Virus record (IMG/VR): IMGVR_UViG_3300032893_000025
Span: 1 to 64,000 of that record
Reading direction: 5' to 3' (one strand)
Length of the DNA: 64,000 nucleotides
Source of the DNA: a virus
Position numbers and translations under genes: made by a program. Each line of letters begins with the position of its first letter. The first letter of the stretch is position 1. The notes beneath the pieces are model-generated. The model had not been told where the DNA came from. It saw nothing but the letters and a program-made list of their open reading frames with translations, and ran no database searches. This document shows, in pieces, positions 15,011 to 22,700 of this stretch.

Positions 15011-15091
15011 ATGCAAAGAAGAAATTGGAATATGGTAGCCATTAATGACGGTAAAACAGGAGTTTACTGGAAGGGGAAATTATATTCTTAA
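15011..15091 (+). CDS. Leader peptide 2 (26 codons) of tRNA cluster 2
   Basis: ATG at 15011 to TAA at 15089-15091. Residues 3-18 are RRNWNMVAINDGKTGV. The kinds of residue in this run are Arg, Asn, Trp, Met, Val, Ala, Ile, Asp, Gly, Lys and Thr, exactly the eleven specificities of the tRNAs downstream, each present at least once. The Arg codons are AGA (cluster tRNA-Arg(UCU)) and the Ile codon is ATT (cluster tRNA-Ile(GAU)), the opposite isoacceptors from leader 1. The frame then crosses the antiterminator element and stops 13 bases after it. I infer a ribosome-stalling sensor. Confidence 0.87.
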   Translation: MQRRNWNMVAINDGKTGVYWKGKLYS

Positions 15092-15113
15092 TTTAAATAA
15101 GAAATTATAAGTG

Positions 15114-15144
15114 CCCTTCCCAAAAAGAAGGGTTTTTTATTTTA
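15114..15144 (+). terminator. Intrinsic terminator between leader 2 and tRNA-Ile(GAU)
   Basis: CCCTTC (15114-15119) pairs with GAAGGG (15127-15132) across a CCAAAAA loop. T6, A and T4 follow. It ends a few bases before the first tRNA of cluster 2. Confidence 0.9.
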
Positions 15145-15146
15145 TA

Positions 15147-15220
15147 TTGGTTAATAACTCAATGGTAGAGTACTTCTCTGATACAGAAGAGGCTGTAGGT
15201 TCAAGTCCTACTTAACCAAC
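15147..15220 (+). tRNA. tRNA-Ile(GAU)
   Basis: Acceptor TTGGTTA pairs with TAACCAA. Anticodon stem CTTCT/AGAAG closes loop CTGATAC, giving GAT (reads ATT, ATC). Leader 2 uses ATT. This is the second Ile isoacceptor of the array. Confidence 0.93.
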
Positions 15221-15225
15221 AATAT

Positions 15226-15294
15226 TGCGGGTAGTTCTGGTGAACCCCTAGTCTCATAAGCTAGTCAAGAAGAGATCGTAACTCTTACCCGCAA
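15226..15294 (+). tRNA. tRNA-Met(CAU), elongator
   Basis: Acceptor TGCGGGT pairs with ACCCGCA. Anticodon stem CTAGT/GCTAG closes loop CTCATAA, giving CAT. A CAU tRNA could also be the lysidine-modified Ile type, but an Ile(UAU) tRNA is already present and leader 2 carries an internal ATG and no ATA, which favours Met. The first pair is matched, unlike bacterial initiators. Confidence 0.85.
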
Positions 15295-15301
15295 CTAATA
15301 A

Positions 15302-15374
15302 GGGAGTGAAGCTAAAGTGGGATAGCTGTGGCCTGTTAAGCCAAGGGGTGTAGGATCATTGCCTACCTCTCCCG
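15302..15374 (+). tRNA. tRNA-Asn(GUU)
   Basis: Acceptor GGGAGTG pairs with CTCTCCC with one T-T mismatch. The anticodon loop CTGTTAA gives GTT, on a TGGC/GCCA stem. Leader 2 has three AAT codons. Confidence 0.85.
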
Positions 15375-15384
15375 CAGTACAAAT

Positions 15385-15456
15385 GAATCATTGGTGTAAT
15401 GGATAGCACAGGGGTCTTCTAAGCCCTTAGAAAGAGTTCAAATCTTTTATGATTCG
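15385..15456 (+). tRNA. tRNA-Arg(UCU)
   Basis: Acceptor GAATCAT pairs with ATGATTC. The anticodon loop CTTCTAA gives TCT, reading AGA and AGG. Leader 2 has two adjacent AGA codons. Confidence 0.9.
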
Positions 15457-15467
15457 CTAAATACATT

Positions 15468-15535
15468 GAGGCACTCATAGGAGTGATAAGCAATCTCCAA
15501 AATTGTGACTTATAGGTTCGAGTCCTGTTGCCTCT
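15468..15535 (+). tRNA. tRNA-Trp(CCA)
   Basis: Acceptor GAGGCAC pairs with TTGCCTC (last pair mismatched). Anticodon stem GCAAT/ATTGT closes loop CTCCAAA, giving CCA. It is a normal Trp anticodon, not a UGA suppressor. Leader 2 has TGG in its sensing run. The discriminator base appears to be T, unusual for Trp. Confidence 0.82.
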
Positions 15536-15541
15536 GCTAAT

Positions 15542-15616
15542 GGTTTTGTAGGCCTCTTGGTGAGGAGCTTGACTGTCACTCAAGCAGAATAGAGGGATCG
15601 TACCCCTCCAGAACCG
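15542..15616 (+). tRNA. tRNA-Asp(GUC)
   Basis: Acceptor GGTTTTG pairs with CAGAACC (one G-U). Anticodon stem CTTGA/TCAAG closes loop CTGTCAC, giving GTC. The discriminator is G, as expected for Asp. Leader 2 has GAC. Confidence 0.92.
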
Positions 15617-15622
15617 CGATAT

Positions 15623-15694
15623 GGGCCACTAGCATAAAGGATAATGCTCCTTACTTGCAATGAGGAAGATAGAGTTCGAGTCTCTGTGTGTCCA
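15623..15694 (+). tRNA. tRNA-Ala(UGC), irregular acceptor stem
   Basis: The anticodon loop CTTGCAA gives TGC. GGG at the start faces TCC at the end, so the G3-U70 pair that marks tRNA-Ala is present, with discriminator A. The inner acceptor pairs fit poorly unless one C in GGGCCAC is extra or bulged. D stem GCAT/ATGC and the TTCGAGT T loop are good. Leader 2 has GCC. Confidence 0.75.
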
Positions 15695-15733
15695 CTAATT
15701 CTTTATCTTTGATAGGAAATCCGTAAAGGTCTC

Positions 15734-15760
15734 AAATACTGAACCAGTTAATCAGTATTT
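15734..15760 (+). other. 9-bp stem-loop in the gap between tRNA-Ala and tRNA-Gly
   Basis: AAATACTGA (15734-15742) pairs perfectly with TCAGTATTT (15752-15760) across a 9-base loop. It lies in a 70-base gap, whereas the other tRNAs are 3-12 bases apart. No anticodon arm can be drawn for the gap, so it is not an intact tRNA. It could be a processing signal, a weak terminator or the remains of a tRNA with a long variable arm. Confidence 0.5.
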
Positions 15761-15764
15761 AAAT

Positions 15765-15836
15765 GCAGATATAGCACAATGGCTAGTGCGTCTGGCTTCC
15801 ACCCAGAGGATGTGGTTTCAATTACCACTATCTGCT
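15765..15836 (+). tRNA. tRNA-Gly(UCC)
   Basis: Acceptor GCAGATA pairs with TATCTGC. Anticodon stem TCTGG/CCAGA closes loop CTTCCAC, giving TCC. Discriminator T, as usual for Gly. Leader 2 has GGT and GGA. Confidence 0.93.
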
Positions 15837-15841
15837 CTAAT

Positions 15842-15913
15842 GCACCTTTAGTATAATGGTTATTATTTTTCCTTTGTAACGAGAAGATGAGGATTCAATT
15901 TCTTCAAGGTGCT
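15842..15913 (+). tRNA. tRNA-Thr(UGU)
   Basis: Acceptor GCACCTT pairs with AAGGTGC. The anticodon loop TTTGTAA gives TGT, with a C-C mismatch at the top of the anticodon stem. Leader 2 has a single ACA codon, at position 16, the last point where stalling would leave the antiterminator exposed. Confidence 0.82.
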
Positions 15914-15916
15914 CTA

Positions 15917-15989
15917 TGACTCTTTAGCAAAGCGGATATGCTCCACTCTTTTAAAGTGGCGGGAATGGTTCAACTCCATTAAGAGTCAC
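15917..15989 (+). tRNA. tRNA-Lys(UUU)
   Basis: Acceptor TGACTCT pairs with AGAGTCA. Anticodon stem CCACT/AGTGG closes loop CTTTTAA, giving TTT. Leader 2 has AAA in its sensing run. Confidence 0.93.
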
Positions 15990-15994
15990 AAAAT

Positions 15995-16070
15995 ACTTCC
16001 TTAGCTCAGTTGGTTTAGTAGCACTTGTTTTACACACAAGATGTCAAAGGTTCGAATCCTTTAGGAAGTA
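15995..16070 (+). tRNA. tRNA-Val(UAC)
   Basis: Acceptor ACTTCCT pairs with AGGAAGT. Anticodon stem CTTGT/ACAAG closes loop TTTACAC, giving TAC. The T arm is AAAGG-TTCGAAT-CCTTT. Leader 2 has GTA and GTT. Last tRNA; the convergent virion block ends 21 bases further on with no strong shared terminator. Confidence 0.95.
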
Positions 16071-16090
16071 CAAAAAATTTGTGTCTCAGA

Positions 16091-19000
16091 TTATTTATTT
16101 ATTATCTGTTGTGTCAATGACTGAATTCTTGCAGTAGTATTAGTTAAAGGAAACCAATTCTTTATAGCTACCCAAGTTTTAGATTGATCCTTATAAATTC
16201 CTTGATGATACATATCATCCCCTCCTGTTATTAATGTTGTAGCTCTTGCTAGTACTTTTTCTGTATCAGTAATTACTTTAGCCATTGGTAAAGGATCTCT
16301 TAATATAGTTTTAAATTGAATAGGATCAATATAAAAATCTATATCCATCTGCATCCTATTAAGTTGATTAATCCAGAAGAAAGATAAATATTTTATATCA
16401 GATTCATCATCGTCATCATTTAAAATGACTCCTTTAATTAATAAAGCCAATGCTGTAACAGCTATCATAGACATTATTTCTGTTAAATTAGCTCTCATAT
16501 TAGCAGCATCTACATCATCTAATCTAGACAAATTAGTTTTCTGAAAAGCTATTTTTCTTAGTAACTGTAATGTACCGTTAAATACCCCACCAAAGTAGCC
16601 ATATCTATCAAAAAACTGCCCATAACTTCTCCATCTACCTTTCTGTTCAATACCACTAATAGGATTCACCTTACCAGCGTCCATTTGTCCAAGTCTTGTA
16701 TAATATGCATTAATCATCCATTTTCTAAATACTAATAAGGATCTTCCTAATATTGTTGAATTAGCAGGTATTGGAGAGTCTGGATCATAGTTACCATGAA
16801 TATCTTTTATAACCTTATCTATCTTTAATTTAGTATTTGCCTCTAAATTTGATGGCATTTCAACTCCATTTAATAATTCTCCATTATCATTATAAGCTTC
16901 AAATAAAGATATATCTTTTCCATTTAATTTAACTTTAGTGTTTAATAACATAGCTATCATTACAGGAGCCTGATTTAAATATTCAGATCTACTCTGTAAT
17001 GTAAAGGGAGCTAACCAATTAATTCCTTTTTTAACTCTTTCAGATACATATATTTCATTTTGTAGTTCTTTTAGAGTATCATATCTATCCATTAAATGTC
17101 TAACTTTATTCATTTGAGATAAGGTTAAGTTATACCCTTTATGAAGCTGAGCATTATTAAATCTTCTACCATCAGAGCCTTCTATAAGATTATTAACATA
17201 GCCCACTGTGGAATTCATTATAGGGGAGAAAAAATTCCATCCTAATCCCTTTAATCTAACCCACATATTAAGTTGGTCTCCAATTTTAGAACCTGCTTTT
17301 ACTCCTCCTAATTCAGATAATTGCTTTTCTAATTTTCTATCTATTTGTAGAAATTCTTTCTTAGTTATGTTATGTTCATCAAAATCTTTTATGTTTTGAG
17401 CCTTTAAAGCCTCTATTTCTTCTCTTACTTTTTGCTCTTTGGATGTATATACTTTTTTTCCAAATTTTAATTCTACCTTATGCATAGCTTCTCCATAAAA
17501 CTTCTTCATAAAATATTCTACAGAATCTTTAAAGTTATTCAATCCTTTCTTAGAGATAGGATCTCCATATTGGTCATTTATAACTTCACCAGCATTATTA
17601 GTTTCTTGTTCTAAAGCATTATTAATAATACCCTGAGTAATACTCATAGCATCCTCAATTTTAGCTTTATGTTTAAACCCAATAGCCATTAATGAATAAG
17701 CTTTTACTAGTTTTTCTAAATCATTACTTCTTTCATTAGCAACCTGATCTTTAATTTCTCTAGTCCATTCTTGTATTTGTTCTACAGTTGGAGTATTTCC
17801 AGTTTGTTGTTTAAGTTCTAAAGACTTTCTGAATATATAATCTTTAATTATTTTATCAATATTGGTTATATATCTTACTCTTAACTCTCTTTCTCTCTCA
17901 CCTTCAACATCTCTTTTTTCACTAGATTCTGTAGTTACAGATCCTTTAGTTCTTATACTTTCTTTCCATAAATCCCATATAGGAGTTAACCCACCACTCA
18001 TACCATTTTGGGTATACTGTTCTATTAAAGTCTTTTCCATAAAAGGAAGAGTATTAACCTGAAACTCTTCGGTCATATCTGATGGTAAATAAGAATTTAC
18101 TTCATGTAGAGTATCTATGATATAGTTATATAAAGCTAATAGCTTATCATTGTTTTCTATTTTTTCAAAGTTTTTATCATAAAATTCAGTATTCTTGCCA
18201 TTAACAATTCTTCTAGGTACAGTCTTTGTATATCTATTGCTTGGGGTTATATAATCTCCTGCTACTTTTTGTATAGTACCTTCAAAAAAGTTTTCTGCAA
18301 CTAAATAAGGACTAAATTTAGCATCATATTCTCTTATTTTTATTTCCTTAGCAGCATCTTCTAGTAAATCATCGTCTAATTGAGATATAAAAACATCTCT
18401 ATCATCTTTAAATTGTTTAAGTTGCTTTTCAGCAGCTTCTAAATAAAATTTATATCCTTTTTGTCCCAAATTAGTTATTAATTCTTGTCTGTGATTCTGT
18501 ATATCACTATCACTAAAGCTATTTTCATATAAATCCTTATTGGGAAACAATTTTCTAGCATCTAACATTAGAGAGTATTTCTTAGTTTCCGTAATATAAT
18601 CTCTAATAAGTTTATTTTTTTGTTTTCTTCTTTCTTCTGGGTCAGCAATTTCATCAGCAAGGTTTAATTCTTTTTTAAAATTTCTGCTTCTAGCTTTATT
18701 CCAATCGAAATAAGCTTGGGTATATCTATAAGTTAAATCTCCAGTTTTCCTATTATCTGTATTACTTGCTCTTTGAGCAAACAATTCATTAATATCCTTT
18801 TTACTATAAGATTTACCTATTTCTTTAAATACATCATCTAAACCATCAAATACATACTTAGCTTCTTTATGTGTTTCAAAGCTTGCTTCCTTATTCCATA
18901 CAAACATACTTTTAGCTAAGATATTATCTGTTTCACTAATATCTAAAGTAAGACTTGTTAATTTACCAACATCTGTTAGTAAAGCTTTATAATCAACATT

Positions 19001-19687
19001 AGCATCTTCTCCCCATTTTTCTTTAACTTTATCTTCAATTTTACTTTGAGCTATTTGTAACCATTTATTCCATAATCCCTCAGCCTTGGCTTGGTATCTT
19101 TTTAATTCTTCTCCTATAGGATACATTAAAGTATTCTTAGGGTCTTGTATTTGCTTTAATTCATTTTCATCGAAGAATATATGTCCTTCTTTAAAATCAC
19201 CAGCAGCCATCCACAATCTTATAGGTCTTTTTATATTAGTTAAATCCGATAAAGAAATATCCTTTTTATCTAATATTTTTCCTACTTCTTCTATATCTTG
19301 TTGAGCGAATTTTAAAGAATCTTCTAATACCTGAGATTTAGAAAGTTCTCCTATTTTAGTATCAGTTTCTTCAACCTGTTTCTCAAGATAAGAAACTTCT
19401 TTATTGAGTTTTAATTTTTCTTCTCCAGATTTATCTTTAAGTTCAGCTCTTTTTGAACTTATTCTTTTGTATAATAAACTTTTCTTTTGTTGTAAATTAT
19501 CTATAATAGTTTGAAATCTTGGTTTTTCAGTTTTAGCCTCAATTAAACCTTCATCAACGAGTTGTTCTAATGAAGGTATCTCTTCTCCATTAGCTAGCCA
19601 TAATCTATAACTTTCAGCATCTGAACCAGTGATTTTAACTAATTTCTTCCATTCAGGAGTATTGCGATTTGGACATTTAACTGCCAT
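16091..19687 (-). CDS. Large internal virion protein downstream of the RNA polymerase polyprotein
   Basis: A 1198-residue, mostly helical and strongly charged protein, with a coiled coil at residues 60-115. It opens MAVKCPNRNTPEWKKL. Near residue 1070-1090 there is one hydrophobic helix (MSMIAVTALALLIKGVIL) followed by an acidic DDDDES stretch. No enzymatic motif is seen. Its place as the last gene of the virion block, directly after the giant RNA polymerase gene, matches the internal or ejected proteins of crAss-like phages. I infer a capsid-internal cargo or ejection protein. Unusually, the membrane segment is near the C-terminus. Confidence 0.6.
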   Translation of the reverse strand: MAVKCPNRNTPEWKKLVKITGSDAESYRLWLANGEEIPSLEQLVDEGLIEAKTEKPRFQTIIDNLQQKKSLLYKRISSKRAELKDKSGEEKLKLNKEVSYLEKQVEETDTKIGELSKSQVLEDSLKFAQQDIEEVGKILDKKDISLSDLTNIKRPIRLWMAAGDFKEGHIFFDENELKQIQDPKNTLMYPIGEELKRYQAKAEGLWNKWLQIAQSKIEDKVKEKWGEDANVDYKALLTDVGKLTSLTLDISETDNILAKSMFVWNKEASFETHKEAKYVFDGLDDVFKEIGKSYSKKDINELFAQRASNTDNRKTGDLTYRYTQAYFDWNKARSRNFKKELNLADEIADPEERRKQKNKLIRDYITETKKYSLMLDARKLFPNKDLYENSFSDSDIQNHRQELITNLGQKGYKFYLEAAEKQLKQFKDDRDVFISQLDDDLLEDAAKEIKIREYDAKFSPYLVAENFFEGTIQKVAGDYITPSNRYTKTVPRRIVNGKNTEFYDKNFEKIENNDKLLALYNYIIDTLHEVNSYLPSDMTEEFQVNTLPFMEKTLIEQYTQNGMSGGLTPIWDLWKESIRTKGSVTTESSEKRDVEGERERELRVRYITNIDKIIKDYIFRKSLELKQQTGNTPTVEQIQEWTREIKDQVANERSNDLEKLVKAYSLMAIGFKHKAKIEDAMSITQGIINNALEQETNNAGEVINDQYGDPISKKGLNNFKDSVEYFMKKFYGEAMHKVELKFGKKVYTSKEQKVREEIEALKAQNIKDFDEHNITKKEFLQIDRKLEKQLSELGGVKAGSKIGDQLNMWVRLKGLGWNFFSPIMNSTVGYVNNLIEGSDGRRFNNAQLHKGYNLTLSQMNKVRHLMDRYDTLKELQNEIYVSERVKKGINWLAPFTLQSRSEYLNQAPVMIAMLLNTKVKLNGKDISLFEAYNDNGELLNGVEMPSNLEANTKLKIDKVIKDIHGNYDPDSPIPANSTILGRSLLVFRKWMINAYYTRLGQMDAGKVNPISGIEQKGRWRSYGQFFDRYGYFGGVFNGTLQLLRKIAFQKTNLSRLDDVDAANMRANLTEIMSMIAVTALALLIKGVILNDDDDESDIKYLSFFWINQLNRMQMDIDFYIDPIQFKTILRDPLPMAKVITDTEKVLARATTLITGGDDMYHQGIYKDQSKTWVAIKNWFPLTNTTARIQSLTQQIINK

Positions 19688-19707
19688 AATTCTAATTTTC
19701 TGTAAAT

Positions 19708-22700
19708 TTACCTACATTTTTTCATTCTATCAAGTATTTCTTCATTAGAAATTAAACTTATTTTATCTTTTAAATTTAACTCTCTCTGATCTAACTTGAT
19801 ATAATAATATTCTTTTTTATTATTTAATCCTATATCTTCTCCTACAGTTGTTCCTATAGTAGCTTTATATAAGACTTGTTCTTTATTAATAGTTTGTGCC
19901 CTTTTAAGCATTGCTTTATATCTATCACCGTTGCTAAATCTATCATCAACCATTAATACTTTTTGCCTACCATCAGAGTTTAATTCTCCGAATCTATTTA
20001 AAGTATCTTCTTTACTTATTGTATTAGGTAATAAATATACTTCTCTATCAGTTATTTTAGATAAATCTATCTCTCTCCATTGATTACCATATTCATCATT
20101 AATAATTTTAACATTGTCTTTACCAAATTGTTTCTCTAATATATTACCTACTTTAATTTCATAGAAAGCTTCAATAGGTTTGAGTTTTTCTATACCTTGA
20201 GATTTAAATTCAGCTTTTTTATCTTCTAGTCTTTTTATTTCACTAGGAGCTTCTTTTATTTCCCCAATTTTTTGATTTCTAACTGATATTTTATGTTCAA
20301 GAGCAATTACTTTTTGCCTATCTTCAACTAAATATCTGTCACTATTAGAAGAATTATTAAATATTGCAATAGCTTCCTCTCTGGTGATTGGTAATATTTT
20401 AATTTGAGGTTTATTTCTTTCTGTATTATATCCATGTATATAATACCCTTCATAATTTTCACCTAATGCATCTCTATGCTCTTGGTATGAATCATAACCA
20501 AAATAGGATTTATTATATATTTCTTTTCTACTATAAGTACTTTCTACTCTAACATAACTATAATCTTCAAATCCATATTTATTTGCAGTTTTTCTATCTA
20601 CAGTTGGTTCTTGAGTTGTTAAATTGGAACTAAAAGTCTTTTTTAAAGTAGTTATTTCTTTACGAAGATTGTTTATCTCTTCTTCTAATCCTGGTATAGA
20701 ATCTTCCTTACCTAAAAATGTTTGTGTATGTTCTATAGCTCTATTTATATTTAATATCTCATTGGCCAATGTTTCGTGTCCTTCTACTTTAGCAGCAGTT
20801 TCACCTTTAGGAAATAATACTTTCTCATATCCTTTCTTAGCACTATCTTGAATAATAGATTTAATAAAGAATGTAACCCAGTTATTATCTTTGTTAAGGA
20901 GTTGGAGAAATTGATTTTCTGGACTATTATCAGAAACAAAGTTCCATCTTTCTTTACCGGTTAAAGATTTATAATCTCTACCTTTCTGAAATAAATCAGA
21001 TTGTATTTCTAATATACGTCTATCTTTAGTTATATTCCCACCAATAGTATTTCTTTTAGTTCTAGGTTCACCTGTAGATAAATCTGGTTCCTCATCAGTA
21101 GTAATAGTAGCATTGTTTACTTTAGTATCACTTCTAAACCAACCTATACCTTTATCTGTACTAAATTGAGCATGCCCTTTAATATTAGGTGTAATTAATG
21201 GAGTAGATATTTCATTTTCAGTATAGTTAGTACCGCCCGGTACTGTTAGATTTGAATAATAAGATGTAGATTGTTGATTCTTATATCTCTTAGATTCTAA
21301 GTAAGTTTCAGCTTCTTTTCTTGTATTAAAAGAAATATAAGCTCCATCATCTTCTTCAACAATATACTCAGTTTTTATAATTTTCCCTTCTTTATCTTTA
21401 AAATGCGATTCTTCTATGTTTCCAGTAAGAGAATCAAACTTTTTCTTAGCAGTATTAACTTCAACAGTATAACTATAATTAGCAAGAATAGAAGATATAA
21501 TTTCTTCTTTGGTCATTCCATCTTTAGCAGATTCTTTGAACATATCAACCTGTTCTTTAGGAACTCCTTGTTTCTGAAGATCGTTTAACCAACCTTGTAA
21601 TTTAGAAAATTCAAATTTATTACGTTGAATATTTTGTAAGCCTTTTATCAATTTTAAAGTATAACTAATAGCAGCTTCGTTAATTCCAGGATATAATGTT
21701 TCTATTGTCTGGCCTTCTTGTGTGAAAGCTTGAGTAGTATCATGTTCAATAATAGTTAATACATCATCTATAGCGGAAGCTAACATAGAGTTTTTATTTA
21801 CATTTAATCCTAAAGCATTAAAGAATTGTTTTAATTTATCTAAAAATACTTCAAACCAAGGTTTGCCTTCACTATTCGCAGGTATTTCATTAAGTATCTT
21901 CTGAAACTCACCATCAGTCATTAACATAGTTACAAATTCTTCTAAATTTGTAGCTCCATAATATTTACTTAATTCTTCATCAGTCATAGATTCATACTTC
22001 TCAGTTCTTTTAGCTATAAACTTATCCATAACTTCTTTAGTAATGGATGATTTATGCCTATTAAAACTTTGATTTAAGCTATCTATAGCATCTTTAACTT
22101 TAGGATCTAGTTTTTCTCCTTTACTCCAAGCTTGAATAGCAGGTATAGTAAATCCATGCAATACTTCATGTAATACAGTTTTACTTAATTCATTTACTGA
22201 AGTATGTTTTTCATTATCTAAATTAATTTTTACAGTACCATTAGCATATCTTCCTCTTACTTTTTCAAGTTCTGTAGATAATCTTAAATTTCTATCTCCG
22301 TAATTATTTAATAGTTCAGACGCTAATAATTGATAATATTGGTCATCTGAATTAATAACTATATTTTCAAGTACCCTTTTAACATTACCTTTATCAACTA
22401 TTTCAAGTATATCTCCAGGTTTCTTAACTTTAGTAGATTCTGGATTAATTGTAGTTTCTGAATAGTAGTTGTTATCTATTGGAAATCTTGAAGTAGATTT
22501 ACTAACTTCAGCTTTATTTGTGTTAGTTATAAAACTTGAAGTAGCTACTTCATCAGTATTAGCATTAAATTCATCTATACCGTTAAATCCTAAATTATCT
22601 ACTCTAAAATACATAGGGTAACCTAAAGAATCATTTCTTCCATAATATCTAAATAATACATTCTTACTACTTCCTTTAGGTTTCATAGGATCATTAATAG

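Larger units (their letters stand above)
15011..15146 (+). promoter_or_regulatory. Attenuator 2 controlling the eleven-tRNA cluster
   Basis: GGAAGGG (15069-15075) is the exact complement of CCCTTCC (15114-15120), whose first six bases are also the 5' arm of the terminator. The two pairings exclude each other. A ribosome at the stop (15089) would cover most of GGAAGGG and allow termination. A ribosome stalled with its A site at Thr16 or earlier should leave it free, and by Thr16 all eleven amino acids have occurred at least once. I see no clear 1:2 hairpin here, unlike attenuator 1. Confidence 0.75.

Noticed and set aside
16071-16110. Bidirectional terminator between the tRNA array and the virion block
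   Set aside because: Only a weak AT-rich inverted repeat (CAGAT...ATCTG) inside the end of the coding region is visible; no GC-containing stem with a T tract.
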